This document shows, one piece after another, positions 24,901 to 32,371 of a stretch of DNA of 34,439 bases. A program made the position numbers and the translations under genes. Origin of the DNA: Candidatus Kapaibacterium sp. (GTDB lineage Bacteria; Bacteroidota; Ignavibacteria; Kapaibacteriales; UBA4661); assembly GCA_025055035.1 (NCBI GenBank), contig JANWZB010000017.1, forward strand, positions 1-34,439, written 5' to 3'. The notes beneath the pieces were generated by a model, which was not told the DNA's origin, ran no database searches, and saw nothing but the letters and a program-made list of their open reading frames with translations. The first letter of the stretch is position 1. Each line of letters begins with the position of its first letter.

Positions 24901-25496
24901 ACGGAAAAATCCTTTGTGTAGGGATTTTCTTTCAGAGCATATACCCCATTGTTCGCCACGCAATATACCGTTCCATAGTCTGGGCTCGACGCGACACGAT
25001 TTTCTGTCCATCCCCGAATCATCTTGTCGCGGAATCCATAGGCTGAATCGACACGATGTATCACACCATCATTGCGTAACACAGCAATCCCCCCTTCTTG
25101 AGCACCAAACCACAGATGACCGCGTTTGTCTTCCCAAAGCGTTGTAATTACATTCGTGCTTAGTTGCGGAGTTACTGAACGATGAAACCATCGCCGGGTT
25201 ATACCATCAAACCGCACAACACCGTTAAATGAGGCGAACCACAAATATCCATCGCGAGTTTGCTTCAAGTCAAGAATCGCATTGTGCGGTAAGCCATTAT
25301 CTGTTGTCCATGCGTCAATAACAATATGTCGCAATGGCGAGTTACCATACACGTATTCTACTAATGCACGGCTGCTATAGCGTTTTCCATCATCAGCAAT
25401 GAGCTCTGTGTCAACAATATTATCAGCAATAACCAGGAATACCAATATGCCAAGTATTCGAAGAACAGTATGTGTGCAGTGTAAAGGATATATCAT
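21993..25496 (-). CDS. Propeller-sensor histidine kinase (Reg_prop / Y_Y_Y / HisKA / HATPase)
   Basis: This two-component sensor is about 1167 residues counted from the ATG at 25496; a TTG start 19 codons upstream is possible. After a signal peptide (MIYPLHCTHTVLRILGILVFLV) come roughly a dozen repeats of the form GL-x-x-x-x-I-x-x-L-x-x-D-x-x-G-x-x-W-I-G-T, building periplasmic beta-propellers (about 60-690). A Y_Y_Y domain follows (715-790; YKLEGIDDDW, NLPPGTYVFRVKA). A single TM (about 795-815) and a long coiled coil with two near-identical AREIELANxEL segments lead to HisKA with the phospho-His934 (AAHDLKNPLAAIRM). The HATPase has an N box DNLISNAIKYSP, a G1 DEGPGLS and a G2 STGLGLNIV. There is no receiver or AraC-type output domain, unlike the hybrid kinases of Bacteroides, so a separate response regulator is needed; none is in this window. 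Confidence 0.93.
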   Translation of the reverse strand: MIYPLHCTHTVLRILGILVFLVIADNIVDTELIADDGKRYSSRALVEYVYGNSPLRHIVIDAWTTDNGLPHNAILDLKQTRDGYLWFASFNGVVRFDGITRRWFHRSVTPQLSTNVITTLWEDKRGHLWFGAQEGGIAVLRNDGVIHRVDSAYGFRDKMIRGWTENRVASSPDYGTVYCVANNGVYALKENPYTKDFSVYRDTLYSVATPEISQDILIDRKGSFWQATRRGLFYWASRSQAAVARTFDTSHGLPHISVECVYEDRSGTIWIGTRKGVCRFADGRIVRDTALLAAAPIPIHDFVEDSSGNLWIGTEEGLLLWTKSTSTPQCFRLTSSNGLTDDSIRSLEVDTEGNIWVGTYYGGLNRLRRSFFGAIAVSHGLMYPVVYALLQDSKEAMWIATYRGVQHVTRQGATTYTMNNGLVSSLARTLVQDSVGNVWIGTYGALHKVAPSGRLTTYTTRDGLVDDQIRSLCVARDSTLWIGTVRGISLFKNGRYTSMTTQRGDLPSNSILGIMQDRAGRMWISTNGGGVLMIDPSHHIKTHFYAGSGLPSNDAFQASESPRGDEIWIPCNGGITMVKNGKPSVFTTKDGLPEENIFHILEDTLGTVWMTCQRGIISVPKSALLECAQSGTKLSCRLYTRSDGLQTNTCTVPSFAHVTRTGELWIPMLKGIVIIRPEQYFRNTVPPPVYCQSVHCDTSQGIWINTQRAVYCPAGTQRLEIRYTAICFAAPERVQFKYKLEGIDDDWIDAGGQRNAFYTNLPPGTYVFRVKACNNDGVWNEEGDTLTLEIGAFFYQTWWFGGLCGIGAVGLGVLLVQWRTQRLRVRAAMLEGIVRQRTRQLEEHAEEIERQNREIKRQLEILDQQAREIELANSELNEKNFVLLQANEEIQRQQNILAEQAREIELANTELQERNAQLHALNQEKNEFLGIAAHDLKNPLAAIRMTVSMLQRYYDQLSKRDVLDKLDSIVELVNRMMNIITNLLDINAIESGMLNIQPVQLNLVDIVRKITNDYIERAAAKNIVLTFVAQKEHIELCSDATLLAEVCDNLISNAIKYSPFGTRVIVRVDSLSDKSRIAVQDEGPGLSDEDKAKLFGKFARLSARPTGGEHSTGLGLNIVKRIVEALNGHVWCESELGRGATFYVELPVNTSTANKQDQSETTTNVPI

Positions 25497-25718
25497 ATAG
25501 TCGCTGGGCAGAAACGCTACAGAAGGGGGATGCAATGCAACCGAATATAGCAAAAAGGCTTATTGTACACACATTCTGTTTTTGGCAAGTTTTTAGTATC
25601 TTGCTTACCTTGCATCTCTTTCAGTAAAAGTTCTGTTTTGACACTCTACGCTGTTCCTTTCTCTCAGGTAACTTGAATAACAGGCATTACTACGCTCACT
25701 TCTTCTGTAGCCAGCATT

Positions 25719-26366
25719 ATGTCCGTCAGAGTTATTACGAGCATTCTTTTGGGAATTATCGCTGTAATGCTTGCAACAAGCCTCTATGCGCTCTGGTACA
25801 TCTCGCGTCTCACAGACGATATGATAGAAACAACAAAAGTCATCCTTCCGATTGTATACCATGCTTCCGACATGAACACAAATGTGTCAGATTATCGCAT
25901 TCGAGAGTGGCGACACTGCATCGCTACAAATCCTGATAGCCTACGCATCGAAGAGCAATTTGCAGAGCAAGAAATTAGTAATGCATCCATTCACCTACAG
26001 GAACTTCGAGCACTTGTTCCACCGACAGCACCTGAGAATACATTGCTTTTCGATGTAGAGATACTCTTTACGCGATATCTTCAGCGGAGTTCGGTGTTTT
26101 TTGCGCTCTCACGGCAACAACACAGCAAGCAGCGTGCAATAAGCATGATGTACGGAGAGCTACGCCAAGAATACGATGAACTTAGCCAAGCTCTTGCTGC
26201 GCTTGTTCAAGCATCGGTCAAATCAGCACAAGAACGCTTGGCATGGTACGAGCAAACAATTCGCACAACACGCCTTATTCTAATTACAGTTATTGCTAGC
26301 GCTAGCCTTGTCAGCATGATTATTGGTATCGTGATTGTTCGCTCACTGTACCGCACGCAACGTTAG
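25719..26366 (+). CDS. Standalone four-helix-bundle (4HB_MCP-like) membrane sensor without output domain
   Basis: This 215-residue protein has an N-terminal TM (about 5-27), a periplasmic helical region of about 155 residues, and a second TM (about 185-207; ILITVIASASLVSMIIGIVIV), followed by only about 8 residues (RSLYRTQR). That is the topology of a chemoreceptor or kinase 4HB ligand-binding domain, but the protein stops exactly where a HAMP domain would begin. I translated the other frames downstream and saw no HAMP or signalling domain, so a simple frameshift does not explain it. It is divergent from the propeller kinase and upstream, on the same strand, of a complete methyl-accepting protein; it could act as a partner subunit. 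Start at the ATG; no clear Shine-Dalgarno site. Confidence 0.7.
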   Translation: MSVRVITSILLGIIAVMLATSLYALWYISRLTDDMIETTKVILPIVYHASDMNTNVSDYRIREWRHCIATNPDSLRIEEQFAEQEISNASIHLQELRALVPPTAPENTLLFDVEILFTRYLQRSSVFFALSRQQHSKQRAISMMYGELRQEYDELSQALAALVQASVKSAQERLAWYEQTIRTTRLILITVIASASLVSMIIGIVIVRSLYRTQR

Positions 26367-26509
26367 AATTAGTTCTCTAACATTCAGAAAGCCTACCACT
26401 ACAAGGACACCTCTAACTTCAAATACCATATGCTTTACCCTTGGCAATAGAAAACTCTTGTGTAACTCAACGCAAACTCCTAGTCATTTCTAGCACACAT
26501 AGCACGTGT

Positions 26510-27377
26510 ATGCCCACCACACAACGCCATCGTGCCGTAATATTCAGCGATATAGGAAGCACGTCCAATAAATTCCTATGGACACTCAGCATCCTCACTA
26601 TTCCAGGTCGTGAGCATTTCCTACAGCAGCTTCTTTCCTCGCTGAATCAGCAAAAGTTTCATAGCAATGCGCTTATTACAGTTGTGTACAATACAATAGA
26701 CATGTTCCATCAAGTAATGAGCACAGAATTGGGCAGTCAATTCGCGATGCTTCGCCTGTTCTTCCTGTGGAGGTTTATTTCAATCAATGTGATACAAGTA
26801 TTGTGGGTGGACGAAACTTCCAGCTCAATCTTTGTAAAACATCGCTGATTGCATTTATTGATGATGATGTTACTCTGCATGGTTACGTCTTTGCAGGCAT
26901 TCTCAATGTCCTTCGCAGTCTACCAATTGCTGCTGTTGGCGTGCCTTCGTTTATTGGTCAAACTGACGTACTATCAAACCACGGGCTAGTACTCCTTCTG
27001 TGGTAATTAACGGCATACGATATATGCCAATACAAGGCATGATGGTAGCAACATACCGAAAACTTCTTGTCGATACTGGTGGGTTTAATATACGGCGCCG
27101 ATACTGGGGTGAATGGACAGAGCTTAGTCTACGTCTTTGGCGTCTCGGCTTCCCAACAGGATATGTTACGCAGCATGGATTTCTGCGCCATTGGGAAGAT
27201 GCCCCTGATTCTCCGACGCGGTCACTTGCAGGGCGCGAACTCCATGTACTCTGGGGTCTTATTTGCACTGCTCTAGAATACAATGCTGTGGATAGCAACG
27301 AGGCTACAGAAGTATTTTGGCAGCTTGTTGAGAAGCGCTATCTTACGTATTCCTTTGGTTCGAACTTAAGTGCGTAG
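26510..27377 (+). pseudogene. Family 2 glycosyltransferase, broken by two single-base frameshifts
   Basis: Three consecutive frames together give one coherent ~289-residue GT2 (GT-A fold) protein. The first frame carries LSILTIPGREHFLQQLLSSL and ITVVYN, the second AFIDDDVTLHG with the metal-binding DxD, and the third GGFNIRRRYWGEWTELSLRLWRLG, an acceptor/E-D region. Both junctions require one extra base. Adding a G to the GGG at 26731-26733 gives STELGQSIRDASPVLP. Adding an A to the AAA at 26976-26978 gives TDVLSKPRASTPSVV. The repaired reading is smooth, which suggests consensus errors in homopolymers rather than an old pseudogene, but real inactivation cannot be excluded. The start ATG is inferred. 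Predicted role: transfer of a sugar to a cell-envelope acceptor; no substrate can be assigned. Confidence 0.75.
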
Positions 27378-27405
27378 AATCTTCTACTAAAGTGTTCTCT
27401 CGCTC

Positions 27406-27663
27406 ATGCCACAGCTTTCTGCTGAGTGGTCGTCTATCACGCAATTTCAATCCCTAGTTGCCCATCATCCATTTCAATTTATGCCATTTCACAAGTTCAC
27501 CGAAGAAGAAGTATCGACCGTTGTGCGTCAAGTACAACATCGGCTTGCTTCTTACCGCAGTGATATCCAAGATGCTACTATGGAATCACATGATACTCTA
27601 TCCTTTCTGCAAAAGCTACGGGGCTCCGTGCATAGCATACTACAACGTTACAAACATCATTAA
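27406..27663 (+). CDS. Small unknown protein of 85 residues
   Basis: This short frame begins 28 nt after the glycosyltransferase stop and ends 288 nt before the chemoreceptor start. It is helical and charged (TEEEVSTVVRQVQHRLASYRSD; FLQKLRGSVHSILQRYK, each quoted in part) with no signal peptide or known motif. The Lys/Arg-rich end resembles the tails of some GT2 enzymes, so it might be a detached C-terminal piece of the preceding gene; an in-frame stop at 27388 argues against direct fusion. No Shine-Dalgarno site is evident. Confidence 0.4.
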   Translation: MPQLSAEWSSITQFQSLVAHHPFQFMPFHKFTEEEVSTVVRQVQHRLASYRSDIQDATMESHDTLSFLQKLRGSVHSILQRYKHH

Positions 27664-27937
27664 TACAGACATTTGTCAATTTCTATTGTAATACTACTGC
27701 ACAGTAGTGCACTTGCTCTACATATCCATTATGATCCTGCTGTCAGACTCGATAGAATAGCAGACATTTGCAGCAGAACTCCTCACGCTGTTTCTCCTAT
27801 AGTCTACGCTCGGTTTTTCATCGCAGCTGCATTCAATAAATATTTATTTGAAACGTTTAGCCACATAGCACGTATTATTGCACATCGTCATTTCGGGCGG
27901 TTCTCCTATATCTTACATTTTACATTCAATTTCATTG

Positions 27938-27943
27938 AAAGGG
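27938..27943 (+). promoter_or_regulatory. Shine-Dalgarno site of the chemoreceptor
   Basis: AAAGGG lies 8 nt before the ATG at 27952. It fixes the start at [10 protein letters not shown], where a Lys-rich n-region leads into TM1. The frame stays open for 93 further codons upstream, but those codons are not protein-like. Confidence 0.7.
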
Positions 27944-27951
27944 CTGAACGT

Positions 27952-29994
27952 ATGAAAAAATTCTTGGCAACGTTGAAGTTTCGCACAAAAATCGCTCTGG
28001 GATTTGGAATAGTTATTAGTCTGCTCTGTTGTATTTCGCTTACTAGCTATATTGGACTACGGCAAGTTAAAACAAGTTTTGATGAGGTGCATCGTAGGCA
28101 GTCTATTATTGCGTACGAACACTTGCTTGTAAAGCTCATCGTTGATATTGAAACAAGCTACCGTGGATATCTTCTTAGTGGATATGAAGAGTATCTTGCT
28201 CCGTATCACAATGGCATACAAGAATTTGATAAGATCGCTTTACAGCTTCAGGCGCTTATACAAGACCCTACGCAGATAGAACGACTTTCTGCGATACAAG
28301 AGCGAAAGAAGGCTCTTGTACAAGAATATATGGAACCACGTATACAGATGCGCCGGGAGGTTGAACAAGGCAAACGTTCTATCCAAGAACTTCTTGATAT
28401 GTTCAAAGTTGGACAGACAAAAGCTCTCATGGATACTATTCGGAGTATAGCAGCAGATATGGCTCTTCTCCAAGAGCAAAAGCAACAACAAAGCATTGAA
28501 CGTGCAGAGGCAACTGAAAGGTTCGCAAGCTACGCTATAGGAATTGCTTCCGTTGGGGCTATAGTTCTGAGTCTGTTGTTCGGTACAGCCGTGATACATT
28601 CTATCGTATATCCTATGCAAGTTTTACGGAAAGCTGCTGAGAACGTTGCTCAAGGAAACTATACAGAGCGTGTTTCACTGGAAACTAAGGATGAAGCAGC
28701 AGTTGTTGCTGAAGCATTCAACACGATGGTAGAAAGTATTCACACAAGCCGGGCAGCGTTAGAAGCAGAAAAAGCAAGTGTTGAACGCAAAGTAGAGGAA
28801 GCTGTTCGTGAGTCTGAAGCCAAGAAGCGTTATCTCGAACACAGTGTAAATACTATTCTGCAATCTATGCGCAAGTTTGCTGAAGGAGATTTAACCGTGC
28901 AGGTATCCACGCCATCCTCCCATAATGATGATGATATTGGGCGGCTCTTTTCGGGATTTAATTACGCCGTCACGACCATTCATCACCTTATGCAGCAGGT
29001 ACAACAAGCCGTTATGACTACCGCAAGTGCTTCAACACAGATTAGCAGCTCTACACTTCAGCTGTCTTCTGCATCCGAAGAACAATCCCACCAAGCGCAG
29101 GAAGTCTCAGTAGCAGTTGAAGAAATGGCACATACTATCACTGAAAATGCTTCCAATGCTCTACGTACATCGGAGGCAACACAAGCAAATGTTGCTTCTG
29201 CGCAGCAAGGTGGGAAGGTTGTACAGGGCATGATAGAAATGATTTTGCGTATCAGCCATACTATGGAGAAATCGGTTGCAACTGTCGAACAACTCGGTGC
29301 TTCGAGTACAGAGATCGGAGAGATTATTTCTGTCATTGATGAAATCGCCGACCAAACAAACCTTCTTGCCCTCAATGCTGCTATCGAAGCTGCACGCGCT
29401 GGCGAGCAAGGTCGTGGCTTTGCAGTTGTTGCTGACGAGGTACGTAAACTTGCCGAGCGCACAACGCAAGCAACAAAACAAATCGCGGCAACAATCAAGC
29501 GTATTCAACATGACACAGCTCAAGTGGTCAGTGTTATGAATGCTGGAAACAACGAAGTTGCCGAAGCTATCGCTATGGCAAACCAAGCAAGTGAGGCACT
29601 GGAAGAAATTCTACAAAGCTCACAAAGTGTTGTTAGTATGGTGATGCAAATTGCTCATGCTAGTGAAGAACAAGCTAGTACAAGTGCCGATATGGCACGT
29701 AGCATAGCCGGCATCTCCGCTGTTGCCAGCGAGTCAGCAAAGAGCATTGCACAAATTGCTGCCACTGCTGAAAGCCTTAACCGTCTTACCGAGCACCTTC
29801 AAGCTCTTATGCAGCGCTTCACATTCCATCAAACTAATTCCCAATTGAATGCGTCGCATACACAAACTACCCTCCACCACCTCGATACTAAGAAAGAATA
29901 TCCAAACAGCAGACAGAGGTACACTGCGCAGATGCTTTCGTTCTCAACTAGCTCCAACAAGTATTCAGCTTCTCATCTTCTCGGAACGTCGTAG
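27952..29994 (+). CDS. Methyl-accepting chemotaxis protein with CHASE3 sensor domain
   Basis: This 680-residue transmembrane chemoreceptor has TM1 at about 13-34 and a periplasmic CHASE3 domain at about 38-180 ([19 protein letters not shown] is its hallmark). TM2 (191-214) leads to HAMP (about 215-268), a helical linker, and a second HAMP-like segment with [10 protein letters not shown] near 320. The cytoplasmic MA signalling domain follows, with a conserved hairpin tip ([22 protein letters not shown], from about 463, quoted in two parts: [12 protein letters not shown] and [10 protein letters not shown]). The tip binds CheA/CheW. A poorly conserved Ser/His/Thr-rich tail follows, with no CheR-tethering NWETF motif. 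No che genes are in the window, so it probably signals to an array encoded elsewhere. A strong terminator lies just downstream. Confidence 0.93.
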   Translation: MKKFLATLKFRTKIALGFGIVISLLCCISLTSYIGLRQVKTSFDEVHRRQSIIAYEHLLVKLIVDIETSYRGYLLSGYEEYLAPYHNGIQEFDKIALQLQALIQDPTQIERLSAIQERKKALVQEYMEPRIQMRREVEQGKRSIQELLDMFKVGQTKALMDTIRSIAADMALLQEQKQQQSIERAEATERFASYAIGIASVGAIVLSLLFGTAVIHSIVYPMQVLRKAAENVAQGNYTERVSLETKDEAAVVAEAFNTMVESIHTSRAALEAEKASVERKVEEAVRESEAKKRYLEHSVNTILQSMRKFAEGDLTVQVSTPSSHNDDDIGRLFSGFNYAVTTIHHLMQQVQQAVMTTASASTQISSSTLQLSSASEEQSHQAQEVSVAVEEMAHTITENASNALRTSEATQANVASAQQGGKVVQGMIEMILRISHTMEKSVATVEQLGASSTEIGEIISVIDEIADQTNLLALNAAIEAARAGEQGRGFAVVADEVRKLAERTTQATKQIAATIKRIQHDTAQVVSVMNAGNNEVAEAIAMANQASEALEEILQSSQSVVSMVMQIAHASEEQASTSADMARSIAGISAVASESAKSIAQIAATAESLNRLTEHLQALMQRFTFHQTNSQLNASHTQTTLHHLDTKKEYPNSRQRYTAQMLSFSTSSNKYSASHLLGTS

Positions 29995-30031
29995 AAGCTT
30001 TTCATCCTAAGTTCCCTCATACCTCATACTC

Positions 30032-30088
30032 ACGCTTGCTCTTGGTTCTTCATACTAAATATTTATTACCAAGAGCAGGCGTTTTTTT
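30032..30088 (+). terminator. Rho-independent terminator after the chemoreceptor gene
   Basis: ACGCTTGCTCTTGGT (30032-30046) pairs with ACCAAGAGCAGGCGT (30068-30082) over 15 bp, with one G-U pair, around a 21-nt loop, followed by seven T (30082-30088). This is the clearest intrinsic terminator in the window and separates the chemoreceptor from the channel cluster. Confidence 0.92.
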
Positions 30089-30150
30089 ATATTCGGGGCG
30101 TCTTGTGGTTTCGAGCTTTAGTAGATATATTTTTCTTTAAATTGCACCAT

Positions 30151-31002
30151 ATGCACACTCTCAAGCATCGCATCTATGCCATCGTGTCGGTTTCTGAACA
30201 AAAAGGCGACGTAAGCTGGCTGTTTGACGTATTCATCATTACACTGATCTTTCTGAACACTCTAGCGATGATTCTGGAGTCTATACCTTCTCTACATGCT
30301 AGCTTCTCTCAAGCTTTTCACCTTTTCGATACTATATCCGTAGCTATATTTTCGATAGAGTATCTTGCGCGTGTTTGGACGGCAAACATTCAGCCAGAAT
30401 TTTCCAGACCTGTGCTTGGGAATATTCGCTACGCTCTTACTCCGCTTGCAATTGTCGATCTTGTAGCAATACTTCCATTCTATCTACCGTTTCTCGGTGT
30501 CGATCTACGTAGCTTACGCATTCTGCGTATCTTCCGTGTTTTCCGTGTATTCAAGATCGCTCGGTATGTACGCGCTCTGAACCTTATTTCCGCAGTGCTA
30601 CGCAAAAAACGCGAGGAGCTAGTCCTCTCACTTGCGTTTACATTTTTTCTGCTACTTATTACATCATCGCTCGTATACTACGTCGAAAATGAAGCACAGC
30701 CTGACAAGTTTGCTAGTATCCCCGAAACAATGTGGTGGGGTATTGCCACACTTACAACAGTTGGTTATGGTGATATGTATCCTATCACCGGACTGGGGAA
30801 GTTTCTTGGAGGAATCATTGCTATTTTGAGTGTAGGAATTTTTGCTCTCCCAGCTGGCATTTTGGCGTCAGGATTTTCAGAAGTACTCTCCCTGCATAAG
30901 CATTATCACACCTCGCACACTTCACACAACACTACAGCTCTTACTTGCCCTCATTGTGGCAAGGTAGTATCTGTAGAACTGCGCTCAGCCCCTATGTCAT
31001 AA
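30151..31002 (+). CDS. Voltage-gated potassium channel-like ion transporter
   Basis: This 283-residue six-helix channel subunit is counted from the ATG at 30151; a TTG 16 codons upstream is less likely because it sits close to the terminator. S1-S3 are at about 22-115. S4 (119-141) carries a regular Arg/Lys ladder (RSLRILRIFRVFRVFKIARYVR, residues 120-141, quoted as RSLRILRIF and RVFKIARYVR). S5 is at 158-178, the pore helix and filter TTVGYGD at 202-208, and S6 at 217-244. The intact TVGYGD predicts K+ selectivity and the S4 charges predict voltage sensing. The short C-terminal tail is unusual: a His cluster (His249, 251, 253, 256, 259) followed by CPHCG at 266-270, a possible metal site. 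It lies upstream of the slipin gene on the same strand. Confidence 0.92.
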   Translation: MHTLKHRIYAIVSVSEQKGDVSWLFDVFIITLIFLNTLAMILESIPSLHASFSQAFHLFDTISVAIFSIEYLARVWTANIQPEFSRPVLGNIRYALTPLAIVDLVAILPFYLPFLGVDLRSLRILRIFRVFRVFKIARYVRALNLISAVLRKKREELVLSLAFTFFLLLITSSLVYYVENEAQPDKFASIPETMWWGIATLTTVGYGDMYPITGLGKFLGGIIAILSVGIFALPAGILASGFSEVLSLHKHYHTSHTSHNTTALTCPHCGKVVSVELRSAPMS

Positions 31003-31230
31003 ACTACAGCATCATTGCACTTCAACAGACAGATAGAGCAATATACTCCTACATAGCATATTCCTTGATACACTTATTCCCGTATCTACATGTCTCTCCT
31101 CTTCTTCATTGTTGCAATCGTGAACGAGTCCGTGATAGCATGAATGCATTATACTAGAATATATCAGTACACGAGCATAAACCCTGTGTTTAGGGGCATG
31201 ATTATATACTTGGTTTCATCATTGTACAGA

Positions 31231-31236
31231 AGGAGG
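31231..31236 (+). promoter_or_regulatory. Consensus Shine-Dalgarno site of the slipin gene
   Basis: AGGAGG lies 5 nt before the ATG at 31242. It is the closest match to the consensus in the window and suggests strong translation of the slipin relative to its channel neighbours. Confidence 0.8.
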
Positions 31237-31241
31237 TTTCT

Positions 31242-32099
31242 ATGGAAATGCCCATCGTTTCTCTCGTTGTGGGTTTTGTTGTAGTATTTTTTCTTGGCAT
31301 TAGAATTATCCGCCCGACTGAGCGAGGACTAATCGAGCGTCTAGGGCGATATCGTGCGTTTGCTGAACCCGGATTTCACTGGATTATTCCCATCATTGAC
31401 CGTATGTATAAGGTCAATACAACAGAACAAATGGTTGATGCCGAGCCACAAGAAATTATCACCAATGATAATCTTAATGCTCGCGTTGATGCTGTTGTCT
31501 ATTTTCGTGTCCTGCCGAACGAGGAAAGCGTAAAGCGTTCGCAGTATAACGTTGACAACTATCGTCTTCAGGTTGTGAGTCTAGCTCGAACTACTCTGCG
31601 CAATATTATTGGAACACTCACCCTTAAATCTGCCAATAGCGAGCGTGGGAAAATTAACGCCGAATTGCATCATACACTATCTCAGGAAACTGCTGATTGG
31701 GGCATTCAAATTATTCGTACTGAACTGAAGGAAATCGATCCACCGAAAGATGTCCAAGAAACAATGAACAAAGTAGTAAAAGCAGAAAACGAAAAAATTG
31801 CTGCAATCGACTATGCAACAGCAGCAGAAACAGCAGCAGATGGAGCAAAACGTGCAAAAATTAAAGAAGCAGAGGGTATCAAACAGTCCAAAATTTTGGA
31901 AGCCGAAGGGACAGCCGAAGCAATCCGGCTTGTCAACGAAGCTGCTAATAAATATTTTACTGGCAATGCACAACTTCTTAAAAAGCTCGAAGTAACCGAG
32001 GCTTCACTGAAGAATAATTCCAAGATTGTTGTTCCAACCGGTACAGAGCTTGTCAATGTGGTTGGCGATATGGCAGGCGTTATGCCGTTCCACAAATAA
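31242..32099 (+). CDS. Slipin/stomatin-type SPFH (band 7) membrane protein
   Basis: This 285-residue protein has one N-terminal membrane segment (about 4-22) and the SPFH domain directly after it. GIRIIRPTERGLIERLGRY and EPGFHWIIPIIDRMYKV mark the domain start, and the core continues through AVVYFRVLPNEESV and LRNIIGTLTL to about 180. An Ala/Glu/Lys-rich coiled coil follows (KAENEKIAAIDYA, KIKEAEGIKQSKILEAEGTAEA), then a short tail. Family members oligomerise into ring- or cage-like scaffolds in specific membrane domains. Prokaryotic slipins often pair with an NfeD protein; none is seen here. Instead the gene is flanked on both sides by channel genes, which suggests a scaffold or regulator of these channels. 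That is inference from context and from eukaryotic stomatins. Confidence 0.92.
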   Translation: MEMPIVSLVVGFVVVFFLGIRIIRPTERGLIERLGRYRAFAEPGFHWIIPIIDRMYKVNTTEQMVDAEPQEIITNDNLNARVDAVVYFRVLPNEESVKRSQYNVDNYRLQVVSLARTTLRNIIGTLTLKSANSERGKINAELHHTLSQETADWGIQIIRTELKEIDPPKDVQETMNKVVKAENEKIAAIDYATAAETAADGAKRAKIKEAEGIKQSKILEAEGTAEAIRLVNEAANKYFTGNAQLLKKLEVTEASLKNNSKIVVPTGTELVNVVGDMAGVMPFHK

Positions 32100-32184
32100 T
32101 TCAGTCGGAGTATTGCATATAATACATCCTCACAGGTAAGGTTATTGTGTGAATTTCCTAATTGCTTTCGCATGTCCCAATCGA

Positions 32185-32283
32185 GAAGGAGCAGAACATC
32201 GAAACGCTGCCTTGTAGTATTCCTACACGCGTAGCCATATGTAGTTACTGAGATTCTCCACCATGAGCATGTTCTGCTCCTTC
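32185..32283. repeat. 15-bp inverted repeat enclosing 69 nt, possible structured RNA
   Basis: GAAGGAGCAGAACAT (32185-32199) and ATGTTCTGCTCCTTC (32269-32283) are exact inverse complements. The 69 nt between them contain a smaller hairpin (TGTAG-TATTC-CTACA, 32213-32227) and a CATATG palindrome. The right arm is followed by a pyrimidine-rich stretch (CTTCTTGTTGCTC) rather than a T run. It fills most of the 272-nt gap between the slipin and the second channel. It could be a terminator-like 3'-UTR structure, a small RNA or a tiny mobile repeat; no target-site duplication was seen. Confidence 0.6.
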
Positions 32284-32371
32284 CTTCTTGTTGCTCACAA
32301 CGTGTGCTTGGCGCAGCCTGCTTTAATAGTATGTAATTTCCTGAGTTACTATATGCTTCGTGAGATAGGCT

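Noticed and set aside
26362-26381. 6-bp hairpin (GTTAGA / TCTAAC) at the stop of the short sensor gene
   Set aside because: The stem is short and A+T-rich with no T tail, too weak to call a terminator.
27673-27951. 93-codon N-terminal extension of the chemoreceptor frame
   Set aside because: The ATG at 27952 has AAAGGG at 8-nt spacing and begins a normal Lys-rich n-region before TM1. The upstream residues are not conserved-looking and begin at a TTG.
29058-29586. Minus-strand frames (146 and 141 codons) inside the chemoreceptor signalling domain
   Set aside because: They are antisense to the highly conserved MA hairpin. Cys/Ser-rich composition is typical of the reverse complement of Ala/Glu-rich helices.
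31180-31197. CCCT/AGGG mini-hairpin upstream of the slipin gene
   Set aside because: Only four base pairs; not distinguishable from chance.
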